Below are positions 54,005-62,137 of a stretch of 64,000 nucleotides of DNA, one piece after another. A program made the position numbers and the translations under genes. Origin of the DNA: Streptomyces roseofulvus (GTDB taxonomy: Bacteria; Actinomycetota; Actinomycetes; Streptomycetales; Streptomycetaceae); contig NZ_BAAAWE010000001.1 in assembly GCF_039534915.1 (NCBI RefSeq), forward strand, positions 4,278,001-4,342,000, in the 5' to 3' direction. The notes beneath the pieces were generated by a model. That model was given only the letters and a program-made list of their open reading frames with translations, was not told the origin of the DNA and did no database searches. Within the stretch, counting starts at the first letter, position 1, and each line of letters begins with the position of its first letter.

Positions 54005-55393
54005 CTACCTCTGGTCTCGGAGATCGTTGGTCGTCGCACTCCGCACCGGTTCGTGCGGGCGTTCCCGGAGCCTCATCGGAAGAGGGCCCGTCTTGAGCGT
54101 GGCGCGGGCGATGGGCCGTAGCGGCCGGTCGCGGACCGGGGTCAGGTCCCAGCGGCCGGCGATCGCCGCGATGGCCAGCATCGCCTCGCTGATCGCGAAC
54201 TGGTCGCCGATGCACTTCCTGCCGCCCGCGCCGAAGGGCACCACCGACCGACGTGCGACGTCGCTCATCGCGCCGGGCCGCCAGCGGTCCGGGTCGAAGC
54301 TCTCCGGCCGGGGGAACAGCGCCGGGTCGTGGTGCAGGATGTAGGGGCTGAGCAGGAAGGTGGTCCCCTCGGGGAACGTGTGCCCGCCGAGTTCGCAGGC
54401 CGTGCTGGTGGCCCGGGTGAACATCCACGCCGGCGGATAGAGCCGAAGGCTCTCCATGAGCACCTGCCGCGTGAACGTCAGCCCGGAGAGGTCCTCGAAG
54501 CGGGGCGTCCGGCCGCCGAGCGCGCCGTCGACCTCCTCCCGCAGGCGGGCGGCGACCTCGGGGTGCGTGCCGAGCAGCTGGAAGGTGAAGGCCAGCGCCG
54601 TCGCGGTGGTCTCCGATCCGGCGATCAGCAGGATCAGGACCTGGTCGAAGAGCTCCTGCGTGCCGAGCGGCTCCCCGGTGGTCTCGTCGCGCGCGTTCAT
54701 CAGGCTCGCGAGCAGCCCGGGATCCTCGTCCTTCTTGCGCCGCACCTCGTCGATGATCTCCTCGGTGAGCTTGCGCATCTCCGCGATCGCGCGGGGGTAC
54801 TGCCGGTTCGTCTTCGTGGGGACGAGCGGCAGGAGCCGCGCCGGGACGAACATGCGCAGGAAGAAGCCGTCCATGAGGATCGGCAGCCACTTCTCGACCT
54901 GGGTCACGAACGTGTGGTCCGCGGGCACCGAGAAGAGGGACCGGGTCGTGATGCGGAGGGTGAGCCGGGCCATCGCCTGGTCGATGTCGACGATCTCGCC
55001 CGACCGCCAGGAGCGCATCATGGCGTCCGTCTCGTCCGCCATCAGCTCGGCGTAGTGGCCGATGTGCCGGTGGTCGAACGACGGCTGCATCAGCGGGCGT
55101 TGCCGGCGGTGGTCGGCCCAGCGGCTGGTGACCAGGCCGTTTCCCACGGCCTCGCGGCCGCGGTCGTAGAACAGGCCGCCCTTGTCGTAGAGCCGGGTGT
55201 CCTTGAGTATCTGCCGGAACAGGGCGGGGTCGCACGGCACGTAGGCGTCACTCGGACCCATCCCGACCCGCACCAGGTCGCCGAGTGCCGGGAGTGACTT
55301 CAGGAATTCCAGCGGCTGTACGAGCAGAGGGAGGGCGTGGCCCGCGATCGGCAGGCTTCGAGGGGCTCTTCTGATGACAGGAAGCTCCGGCAT
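54005..55393 (-). CDS. Cytochrome P450 of the diterpene segment
   Basis: The 462-residue P450 is longer than most Streptomyces P450s and closer to the CYP102/CYP4-like type. The I helix is LLIAGSETTATAL (258-263 core), ExxR is ESLRLYPP (Glu314, Arg317) and the haem loop is PFGAGGRKCIGD (Cys394). The N-terminus has a PRSLPIAGHALPLL segment but no real membrane anchor. It is the first gene of the long minus-strand train, starting at ATG 55393, and most likely hydroxylates the diterpene skeleton. Confidence 0.9.
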   Translation of the reverse strand: MPELPVIRRAPRSLPIAGHALPLLVQPLEFLKSLPALGDLVRVGMGPSDAYVPCDPALFRQILKDTRLYDKGGLFYDRGREAVGNGLVTSRWADHRRQRPLMQPSFDHRHIGHYAELMADETDAMMRSWRSGEIVDIDQAMARLTLRITTRSLFSVPADHTFVTQVEKWLPILMDGFFLRMFVPARLLPLVPTKTNRQYPRAIAEMRKLTEEIIDEVRRKKDEDPGLLASLMNARDETTGEPLGTQELFDQVLILLIAGSETTATALAFTFQLLGTHPEVAARLREEVDGALGGRTPRFEDLSGLTFTRQVLMESLRLYPPAWMFTRATSTACELGGHTFPEGTTFLLSPYILHHDPALFPRPESFDPDRWRPGAMSDVARRSVVPFGAGGRKCIGDQFAISEAMLAIAAIAGRWDLTPVRDRPLRPIARATLKTGPLPMRLRERPHEPVRSATTNDLRDQR

Positions 55394-55790
55394 GGCTCCA
55401 AGTACTCCAGAAGGGACGCCTCGCCCGACAGGGGAGCGGGCCCCCCGACCTGTCGCGCTTTCACCGCCTGTCGCGCTTGGCCGCACGGGCGCGACACCGG
55501 GCCGAAGCGCGACACCGGGGCGAAGCGCGACACGACGTCGAAGCGCGACACGTCGGTCCGGCCCGGGGTCTTGCCGGCCGGACCCCGGAGCCCCGCCAAT
55601 GGGAGTGGTGCCCGCGCGGAGGCCGCTCCCGCCCGGCTCCGCTCGCGAGGGCCCACGGCGGGCTCCACGGCCCTCGCGGCCGGTCCGCAGGACGCCGTCG
55701 GTTCTCCCGAACCGGTTGAACGGCCCGGATATTCAGGCGATGATCGGGCCGAATCGAATTCCGATGGCTGATCGCGTCCTGGGGGTTGAA
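55394..55790. promoter_or_regulatory. Divergent control region of the diterpene gene train
   Basis: This gap of 397 bases lies between the P450 start (minus) and the GNAT start (plus). It carries the 18-bp array described separately, which ends about 160 bases from the P450 start. The long train must be transcribed from here. I could not assign -35/-10 boxes. Long open frames cross the region in both directions but lack starts with ribosome binding sites. Confidence 0.5.
55451..55558. repeat. Six-unit 18-bp array, two inverted and four direct
   Basis: TGTCGCGCTT starts at 55451 and 55469; its reverse complement AAGCGCGACA(C) occupies the same frame at 55487 (with GG for AA), 55505, 55523 and 55541. 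All six fall on one 18-base grid. It looks like an operator array for a cooperatively binding regulator; a decayed coding repeat is the alternative. Confidence 0.85.
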
Positions 55791-56390
55791 GTGAGCGATG
55801 TGACCGTGCGTCCCTTGGCTGCCGGCGAGTTTGAGCTCGCAGGTCGAATAGTGGGACTCGCCTTCGCCGACAATCCGAGCAATCTGGCCACCGTGGGCGG
55901 TGATCGGGAGAAGGCCATTCGGGCGATGGAACAGGGAACGCGCATCATCAAGCTCGAGAACAGTTCCCATCATGCGCTCGGCGCCGAACGGGAGGGTCGG
56001 CTCGTCGGCCTCATGAACGCCGTGGAATGGCCGCACTGCCAGATGACGCTGGGCGAGAAGCTCAAGTCGGCGCCCGTGATGATGCGGACGATCGGACGCA
56101 ACATGCCCCGAGCCTTCAAGATCATGAGCTCGCGGGCCAAGCACGAGCCCCGCGAGCCCCACTGGCACCTCGGACCGCTCGCCGTCCACCCGGACGAGCA
56201 GGGGCGGGGTATCGGAACGACGCTGTTCAGGGCGTTCCTCGACAGGATCGACGAGCAGGGGGCCCCCGCCTTCCTTCAGGCGGACGTCGACCGCAACGTC
56301 GCGCTCTACCAGAAGTTCGGCTTCGAGGTCGTCTCCCGGGAGACGATCCTCGGCGTCGACACCCGCTTCATGTGGCGCGCGGCGCGCTGA
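55791..56390 (+). CDS. GNAT-family acetyltransferase
   Basis: The 199-residue protein has the GNAT fold: beta strands at MSDVTVRPLAAGEF, the acetyl-CoA loop in LAVHPDEQGRGIGTTLFRAFL (about 135-155) and the C-terminal NVALYQKFGFEVV motif. GTG 55791 is chosen because GGGGG lies five bases upstream; ATG 55740 and 55764 would add short leaders lacking such a site. It may acetylate a pathway intermediate or act in self-protection; nothing in the sequence decides. Its 3' end overlaps the convergent esterase gene by 23 bases. Confidence 0.82.
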   Translation: MSDVTVRPLAAGEFELAGRIVGLAFADNPSNLATVGGDREKAIRAMEQGTRIIKLENSSHHALGAEREGRLVGLMNAVEWPHCQMTLGEKLKSAPVMMRTIGRNMPRAFKIMSSRAKHEPREPHWHLGPLAVHPDEQGRGIGTTLFRAFLDRIDEQGAPAFLQADVDRNVALYQKFGFEVVSRETILGVDTRFMWRAAR

Positions 56391-57318
56391 CCGACTTCAG
56401 CACCGCGTGCAGCTCGTCGACGACCAGCCGGCTGCACGCGGCCGCCGCGGGCACCATGTCCTGCATCAGGAAGTAGCCGTGGACCAGACCCGGCCCGGGG
56501 ACGTGTCGTGCGGGGACGCCCGAGGCCGCCAGCTTCTCGGTCAGCTGTATTCCCTCGTCGCGGAGCGGGTCGAACTCCGCCGTGGCGAGCACCGTGGGCG
56601 GCAGGCCCCGCAGGTCGGCGTTGAGCAGGTCCACGGCGGGATCGCTCCGGCGCTCCGGGTCGGGGACGTACATCTCGTAGTTCCAGGCCATGTCCTCGAC
56701 GCTCAGCAGATACCCCTCGGCGTGGTCGCAGGCCGCGGCGATCCGCAGGCTCGGATCCACCGGCGGGTACACCAGCAGCAGCGCGGCCAGCTCGGGGCCC
56801 CCGGTGTCGCGCGCGTCCATGGCGACGCCCAGCGACAGGGCGCCTCCCGCGCTGTCGCCGGCCACCACGTGCTCACGGCCCGGGAACGACGCGGCCGTCC
56901 AGCGGGTCGCGGCGACGGCGTCGCGCAGCGGCGTGGGGTAGGGGAACTCCGGCGGCCGCCGGTAGTCGGCGGAGACGACGACGGAGCCCAGTGACGACGC
57001 GAGCATCCGGCAGGCCCGGTCGTGGCTGTCGACGTCGCCCATCACCCATCCGCCGCCGTGCAGGAAGGTGATCACCCGGCCCTCGTCCGTCTCCGGGGTG
57101 TACACCCTGCACCGGATCGAGGATCCGTCCTCGGTGTCGATCACGTGGTCGGCGGAGGCGACGGACGCGCGCGGGGGTCCGTCCTCCCGGTGGGGGCGCA
57201 CGGAGCTCGCCAGGTACCGCTCACGGGCCTGCTCGACCGTCAGGTCGCGGTCCGGAACCGGCGGCCCCCCGGCGCGCTGCCAGGCGATCAAGCTGCGGAT
57301 AAAGCGGTCCAAAGGCAT
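56368..57318 (-). CDS. HSL-family alpha/beta hydrolase (esterase)
   Basis: The 316-residue esterase/lipase is of the hormone-sensitive lipase family. The oxyanion motif HGGGWVMGD (about residue 92) precedes the nucleophile elbow VAGDSAGGALSLG (about 162), then ATAEFDPLRDEG with the acid and LVHGYFLM with the histidine. ATG 57318 has AGGGGA eight bases upstream; the frame extends 35 codons into the divergent promoter region. It could remove or rearrange acyl groups on the diterpene, but a general esterase is equally possible. Confidence 0.87.
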   Translation of the reverse strand: MPLDRFIRSLIAWQRAGGPPVPDRDLTVEQARERYLASSVRPHREDGPPRASVASADHVIDTEDGSSIRCRVYTPETDEGRVITFLHGGGWVMGDVDSHDRACRMLASSLGSVVVSADYRRPPEFPYPTPLRDAVAATRWTAASFPGREHVVAGDSAGGALSLGVAMDARDTGGPELAALLLVYPPVDPSLRIAAACDHAEGYLLSVEDMAWNYEMYVPDPERRSDPAVDLLNADLRGLPPTVLATAEFDPLRDEGIQLTEKLAASGVPARHVPGPGLVHGYFLMQDMVPAAAACSRLVVDELHAVLKSVSAPRAT

Positions 57319-57515
57319 CGCGGGTCCCCTGTCGGCCGGTTCACGGAATCGATGATTGATGATAAATGGTTCGTTCTGGAAGAACCATGGTGAAGACGGC
57401 TCAAAAGGGAATGCGGATTGCACGGCGGCATATGAAGATTTAATGCTTCTCTGGTTCGGGACCCTGCTGTACCTTCGAGGCGTGTGGTTCCAGTTCGGGG
57501 GAGAGGGTTGCGCGC
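57319..57515. promoter_or_regulatory. Divergent promoter region of esterase and MbtH genes with dyad
   Basis: This AT-rich gap of 197 bases holds the nested dyad atggttc-gttctggaa-gaaccat at 57366-57388, with an inner ttc-tg-gaa. It is a candidate operator for the winged-helix regulator encoded just downstream. No clear -35/-10 pair was assigned. Confidence 0.45.
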
Positions 57516-57737
57516 ATGTTCAATCCATTCGAGGACGACAGCCGAGAATATCTGGCGCTATGCAATGACGAAGAGCAGTATTCACTCTGGCCGCACGGCT
57601 TAGAAATTCCCGCAGGCTGGCGAAAGGTGTACGGGCCGGCCGCCCGGGAAAACGTTCTCGACCTCATCGACCGGTCATGGACGGATATGCGGCCGAAGAG
57701 CCTGCGGGAAGCGAACGGGCAAGGAGACTGTCCGTGA
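57516..57737 (+). CDS. MbtH-like NRPS accessory protein with TTA codon
   Basis: MbtH proteins bind and activate NRPS adenylation domains. The 73 residues have the family signature NPFEDD, then NDEEQYSLWP and IPAGWRKVYGP, and WTDMRPKSLRE. Leu29 is encoded by TTA at 57600-57602, so synthesis should depend on the bldA tRNA. The stop overlaps the next GTG start (GTGA). It most likely serves the A domain encoded at 58449, the only one in the window. Confidence 0.95.
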   Translation: MFNPFEDDSREYLALCNDEEQYSLWPHGLEIPAGWRKVYGPAARENVLDLIDRSWTDMRPKSLREANGQGDCP

Positions 57738-58243
57738 CCACCGAGGTGAAGAGCTGGGTGAGATTCGTCCGGTGGCCCGCCGAAAGCAAGATCCGTGAGG
57801 AATGCCGGGCACGACGCCGGCTGTGTCTCCTGGTCGTGGAGCACGGAGCTCCGCCGCCGGAACGGATCGGACTCTACGAGGACTGGGTGCGCCCGCCCAT
57901 CGTCCCGGAGGATCTCCAGGCCCGGGTCAGCCAGTTGGAGGCCCGAGTCGTCCTCAACGAGAAGCCGGTGCTCGACCCGGCGGGCATCCTCTTCTTCCGT
58001 GACTCGTCCGTCACGCTCTCGATGCTCCAGTGCGAGATCCTGGCCCCGCTGATCTCCCGGTACTGCCAGGTGGTCTACCGCAACGAGCTGGGGAAGATCC
58101 TGGAGCAGTGCGGAGCCAGCGCGTCGAGCAACGCGATCGACCTGCACGTGCTCCGGCTGCGCCGCCGCCTGCAGCCCCTCGGCCTGACCCTGCGCAACGT
58201 CTGGGGACGCGGCTTCACCATCGAGCCGAACTGGCAGAACTAG
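57734..58243 (+). CDS. Winged-helix (OmpR/SARP-type DNA-binding) regulator without receiver
   Basis: The C-terminal half of this 169-residue protein (about 80-165) is a trans_reg_C-like winged helix: RDSSVTLSMLQCEILAPLI, then SNAIDLHVLRLRRRLQPLG and VWGRGFTIEP. The N-terminal 75 residues contain no phosphoacceptor receiver domain. GTG 57734 has AAGGAG seven bases upstream and is coupled to mbtH. Proteins of this kind occur as local regulators in NRPS clusters. Its target may be the dyad upstream of mbtH. Confidence 0.75.
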   Translation: MTTEVKSWVRFVRWPAESKIREECRARRRLCLLVVEHGAPPPERIGLYEDWVRPPIVPEDLQARVSQLEARVVLNEKPVLDPAGILFFRDSSVTLSMLQCEILAPLISRYCQVVYRNELGKILEQCGASASSNAIDLHVLRLRRRLQPLGLTLRNVWGRGFTIEPNWQN

Positions 58244-58326
58244 CCGGACCGGCCGAGCCGGACGCATCCGTGGAGCCGGACGTCCCAGGTGAGCAGGACG
58301 CACCAGGTGAGTCAGCCGCATCGGCA

Positions 58327-58362
58327 CGTCAGTCGCGTCAGTCGCATCAGTCGCATCAGTCG
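58327..58362. repeat. Four tandem 9-bp repeats
   Basis: The unit C-(G/A)-T-CAGTCG is repeated at 58327, 58336, 58345 and 58354. Further degenerate copies lie on both sides. The gap 58244-58448 in which it lies has no gene of its own. Confidence 0.85.
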
Positions 58363-58370
58363 AACCAGCC

Positions 58371-58397
58371 GCGCAGGGGTGCCGGGCACCCCTGCGC
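58371..58397 (+). terminator. Hairpin between the winged-helix regulator and the NRPS gene
   Basis: A 10-bp stem gcgcaggggt / acccctgcgc with a seven-base loop lies 51 bases upstream of the NRPS start. It may end the mbtH-regulator transcript or attenuate entry into the NRPS gene. Confidence 0.5.
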
Positions 58398-58448
58398 GCA
58401 CACCCATGTCCGTGGCGATCACGCCGGAAGCCCGCGTCGGAGGCGGAG

Positions 58449-60275
58449 TTGAGACTTCTCCCGGATTTCTTCGAGACCCGTGTCGCCGAGGTACCCGATG
58501 CTCCGTCGGTCCTCTTCGGTGACACCGTCGTCGACTACGCGGAGCTGAACGCCCGCGCCAACCGCCTCGCCAGACGGCTGATCGCGGCCGGCGTCGGCCC
58601 CGACCGCCTGGTCGCGATCGCCGTGCCGCGCTCGGTGCGGCTGATCGTCGCGGTGCTCGCCGTGCTGAAGGCCGGCGGCGCGTATCTCCCGCTCGACCCG
58701 TCCTACCCGGCCGAGCGGCTCACGCACATGGTCGTGGACGCCGAGCCGGTCATGCTGCTGCGCACCGAGGACGTCACCTCGCTGCGCCTGGACGTGCCCG
58801 AGATCGTGCTCGGCGACCCGTCCTTCGAGGCCGCCTGCGCGCAGGAGAGCGACGCCGACGTCACCCAGGACGAGCGCCTCGCACCGCTGCTCCCGGCCCA
58901 CCTGATGTACGTCATCTACACCTCCGGTTCGACCGGCGTGCCCAAGGGCGTCGCGGTCTCCCACTCCGGCGTGGCCGATCTGGTCTCGACCCAGGCGAGG
59001 GTGTTCGGGGTCCGCCCCGGCGAGCGGGTGCTCCAGTGGGCCTCCTTCAGCTTCGACGCCTGGTTCTGGGACTTCACGCTGGCCCTGCTGAACGGCGGGG
59101 CCCTGGTCATGGCCGAGCAGCACGACCTGATGCCGGGGGAGTCGCTGCGCGAGACCATGCTGAGGCACAAGGTCGACCACGCGGTCATGCCGCCGGTGGC
59201 GCTGGGCATCACCGACAGCGAGGGGCTGCTGGTCGGCGGCACGATCACCTCCACCGGCGACGTCTGCACGAGGTCCCTGGCGGCGGAGTGGTCCAAGGGC
59301 AGGCGCCTCTACAACGGATACGGCCCGACCGAGGTGACCGTGGGCGCGTCGATCGGCGGGCCGATCGACGGCATCCAGGAGGAGGTGTCGATCGGGACGC
59401 CGTGGGACGGCGGCACGGTGTACGTGCTCGACGGGGAGCTGGGCGACCTGCGGGACGGCACGGACGGGGAGCTGTACCTGGCCGGCTCGGGTGTGGCCCG
59501 GGGCTACCTCAACCGCCCGAGCCTGACGGCTTCCCGCTTCGTCGCGGATCCGTACGGCCCGCCCGGCAGCAGGATGTACCGGTCGGGCGACCGGGGCCGG
59601 CGCGGCCCCGACGGCGAGCTGTTCTTCACCGGCCGGGTCGACAACCAGGTCAAGGTGCGCGGCTTCCGCGTCGAACTGGGCGAGGTCGAGACGCGGCTGG
59701 AGAGCCACCCGGCCGTGGAGATCGTCGTCGCGGTGGTGAGCGGCGAGGACGCCTCCTCCCAGCGCATCGTCGCCTACGTCAAGCCCTCGGCGCGCCACGA
59801 GGTGACGGAGGACCAGCTGCGCGAGCACGCCCGCAAGGCGCTGCCGGAGCACATGGTCCCGTCGGCCCTCGTCATGCTGGACCGGTTCCCGACCCTGCTG
59901 AACGGGAAGATCGACCGCCGCGAACTGGAGGAGCGGGCGGCGCTCGTCGCGCTCGACGCCCCGGCGTCCGCCCCGACGCCCGACGCCACGACGCCCGGCA
60001 CGGCGGTCCCCGCGGACGGGGGCGAGGAGGGATCGTACGAGCGGATCCTCTGCGCGATGGTGAACGAGATCCTGAGGATCGGCCACGCGACGCCCGAGGA
60101 CAACTTCTTCGACCTGGGCGGCCATTCGGTGCTCGCCGCGCAGCTGGCCCGGCGGGTGCGCTCGGAGCTCGGTGTGGCCGTGCCGATGCGCGACATGCTC
60201 ACGGCAGCGACCATCGCGGAGCTGGCGAGCGTCGTCGAGCGGTCCGAGCGCACCGAGCGGGCCGAGCGCCCCTGA
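58449..60275 (+). CDS. Stand-alone NRPS adenylation-thiolation (A-T) didomain
   Basis: The 608-residue protein activates one amino acid as AMP ester and loads it on its own carrier domain. The A domain (about 1-500) has YTSGSTGVPKG (157-167), the NGYGPTE loop (289-295), the YRSGDRGR core (about 377) and NGKIDR with Lys487. The T domain has DNFFDLGGHS with Ser560. Specificity positions read D203, A204, W207, V246, T267, T269, G290, V298, G299, K487; I do not assign a substrate. There is no condensation or thioesterase domain. The start is TTG 58449. Function with MbtH and the P450 next door suggests oxidation of the bound amino acid. Confidence 0.9.
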   Translation: MRLLPDFFETRVAEVPDAPSVLFGDTVVDYAELNARANRLARRLIAAGVGPDRLVAIAVPRSVRLIVAVLAVLKAGGAYLPLDPSYPAERLTHMVVDAEPVMLLRTEDVTSLRLDVPEIVLGDPSFEAACAQESDADVTQDERLAPLLPAHLMYVIYTSGSTGVPKGVAVSHSGVADLVSTQARVFGVRPGERVLQWASFSFDAWFWDFTLALLNGGALVMAEQHDLMPGESLRETMLRHKVDHAVMPPVALGITDSEGLLVGGTITSTGDVCTRSLAAEWSKGRRLYNGYGPTEVTVGASIGGPIDGIQEEVSIGTPWDGGTVYVLDGELGDLRDGTDGELYLAGSGVARGYLNRPSLTASRFVADPYGPPGSRMYRSGDRGRRGPDGELFFTGRVDNQVKVRGFRVELGEVETRLESHPAVEIVVAVVSGEDASSQRIVAYVKPSARHEVTEDQLREHARKALPEHMVPSALVMLDRFPTLLNGKIDRRELEERAALVALDAPASAPTPDATTPGTAVPADGGEEGSYERILCAMVNEILRIGHATPEDNFFDLGGHSVLAAQLARRVRSELGVAVPMRDMLTAATIAELASVVERSERTERAERP

Positions 60276-60282
60276 TCCGGCC

Positions 60283-61494
60283 TCAGCGGCCCTCGAAGCG
60301 CACCGGCAGGTCGTCGTAGCCGTTGAGGAAGTTCGAGTAGATCGGCCGGGGGGAGCCGCACAGCTCCATCCGGCCGACCTGCGCGACCAGCGCGGTCAGC
60401 AGCGTCCTCAGCTCCGCGCGGGCGAGGAACGCGCCCAGGCAGTAGTGCGGGCCGTGGCCGAACGACAGGTGCTTGTTCGGCGAGCGGGAGAGCGTGAAGC
60501 GGCGCGGCTCGTCGAAGACCGTCTCGTCGTTGTTGGCGGAGACGGTCCACAGCGTGACGATGTCGCCGGCGCGCACCGCGTTGCCGGCGATCTCCAGGTC
60601 GCGCAGGGCGGTGCGGGCCACGTGGAAGGAGGGCGTCGACCAGCGGAGGACCTCCTCCACCGCCGACTCGACGGACACCTCGCCCGTCCGCAGGGCCCGC
60701 CACTGGTCGGGATGGTCGATCAGGGCGAGCACCCCGCTGATCGCCGACACCCGGGACGTCTCGTCGCCGCCGAGGATCAGGCTGTAGCAGTTGACCGCGA
60801 GTTCCTCGAGGGTGAGCGGGCGGCCCTGCACCTCGGCGGCGGCGAGCAGGCTGATGACGTCGTCACCGGGGCGGGCGCGGCGCTCCTGCGCCAGGTCCAT
60901 GAAGTAGAGCACGATCTCGTTGCGGGCGGCGATCGCGTCGACCTCGTCGTACGCCGCGTCGACCGACGAGAGCGCCTTCTTGTTCCAGCGCAGCAGCTCC
61001 TCGCGGTCCGCCGCCGGGACCGACAGCAGATCGCAGATCGTGTTCATCGGGATCCGGTCGGCGATCTCGGCGGCGAAGTCGAAGGTGCCCCGCCCGACGA
61101 CCGAGGCCACCAGCGCGTCGGTGCGCCGCCCGACCTCCTCCACGACCTCGCCCAGCACCCGCGGCGTGAACGAGCTGAACAGCAGGTTGCGCAGCGGCCG
61201 GTGGCGCGGGGGGTCGGTCACCGCCACCATGCTGCCGCCGGCCGAGTCGTCGCCGCGCAGGACGACGTCGAGGACGTTGCCGCGGGCGGAGCCGAGGGCC
61301 TCGTCGGTGTACAGCGGCTGCACGTCGGCGTACCGCGACACCACCCAGAACCCCGGGTTGCGTTCGGTCGCCTCGTGCCAGTGGACGGGATTCCGGGCCC
61401 GCACGTCCCGCCAGTACGCGTGGACGTCGTTGTCCACGAACGCGGCCGGATCGGTGAGGTCGAGAGAGGGCGTGCCGAGATCGGTCCGGCTCAT
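60283..61494 (-). CDS. Cytochrome P450 next to the A-T didomain
   Basis: The 403-residue P450 has the I-helix segment GGDETSR (242-248) in place of the usual AGxxT, ExxR as Glu281/Arg284 in EEVLRW and the haem loop FGHGPHYCLG with Cys352. P450s encoded beside A-T didomains and MbtH (NovI, NikQ types) hydroxylate the beta carbon of the carrier-bound amino acid, and I infer the same here from context. ATG 61494 has GGAAGGAA nine bases upstream. It is convergent with the NRPS gene, seven bases apart. Confidence 0.88.
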   Translation of the reverse strand: MSRTDLGTPSLDLTDPAAFVDNDVHAYWRDVRARNPVHWHEATERNPGFWVVSRYADVQPLYTDEALGSARGNVLDVVLRGDDSAGGSMVAVTDPPRHRPLRNLLFSSFTPRVLGEVVEEVGRRTDALVASVVGRGTFDFAAEIADRIPMNTICDLLSVPAADREELLRWNKKALSSVDAAYDEVDAIAARNEIVLYFMDLAQERRARPGDDVISLLAAAEVQGRPLTLEELAVNCYSLILGGDETSRVSAISGVLALIDHPDQWRALRTGEVSVESAVEEVLRWSTPSFHVARTALRDLEIAGNAVRAGDIVTLWTVSANNDETVFDEPRRFTLSRSPNKHLSFGHGPHYCLGAFLARAELRTLLTALVAQVGRMELCGSPRPIYSNFLNGYDDLPVRFEGR

Positions 61495-61630
61495 GTCTGA
61501 CGGTTCCTTCCCGCTGGGTGGAGCGCCCCGGAGGAGACCGGGCGCGCGCCCGTCGGCCGTACGCCGAGGCGTACGGCCGACGGGAGGAGCACCGGCCCGC
61601 AGGGCGCGGCCGGTCCGGTGGTCGTGCGGG

Positions 61631-62137
61631 TCACCGCCCGGCCGGGGCCTCCGGGTAGCGGGCGGCGATCTGTTCGCCGGCCTTCGGGCCACGGGCGAAG
61701 ACGAAGCCGGCGGTGTCGACGCGGCGGCCGGTCGCCCGGTCGACCACGACCGGGTCCACCTCCCTGCCCGTCTCCTCGTCGACCAGGATGAGACTGCGGT
61801 CCTCCGGGGCCAGCCGGTGGTTCCCGAAGGCCGCCATCACCAGGAGGAGCGGGCGCAGCGAGCGGCCCAGATCGGTGGCCCGGTACGCCGGGTCGCCCGG
61901 CTCGGCGGCGCCGTCGGCCGCGCCGTCGGCGGTGTCGTCGACCTCCAGCAGACCCTTCGCCGTCAGCGCGGCGATCCGGTCCGCCAGGACGTCGGCGGGG
62001 GTCTCCAGATCCCGGCGGATCGCGGAGAACCGGGTGTGGCCCCCGAGGACCACGTGCAGGATCTCCAGCGTCCACCACGAACCGACGACCTCGACCGTGC
62101 GGGCCAGCGGGCAGTCGGGGATACGTGCCTGGGTCAT
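61631..62137 (-). CDS. HxlR/MarR-like winged-helix transcriptional regulator
   Basis: The 168-residue regulator begins MTQARIPDCPLARTVEVVGSWW, with the conserved Cys-Pro-Leu and WW/L segment of HxlR regulators, followed by the helix-turn-helix region RFSAIRRDLETPADVLADRIAAL and the wing. A C-terminal extension (LILVDEETGREVDPVVVDRATG) is usual in longer members. The Cys may sense oxidants or aldehydes. It overlaps the flavin reductase stop by four bases, so it belongs to the aminotransferase-reductase-regulator unit. Confidence 0.82.
   Translation of the reverse strand: MTQARIPDCPLARTVEVVGSWWTLEILHVVLGGHTRFSAIRRDLETPADVLADRIAALTAKGLLEVDDTADGAADGAAEPGDPAYRATDLGRSLRPLLLVMAAFGNHRLAPEDRSLILVDEETGREVDPVVVDRATGRRVDTAGFVFARGPKAGEQIAARYPEAPAGR

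Noticed and set aside
55337..55771. Open frame reading the 18-bp array as hexapeptide repeats (KRDTxx)
   Set aside because: It has no ribosome binding site, crosses the P450 start region and ends without a domain; the inverted units would encode a different peptide, so a DNA-level array is more likely.
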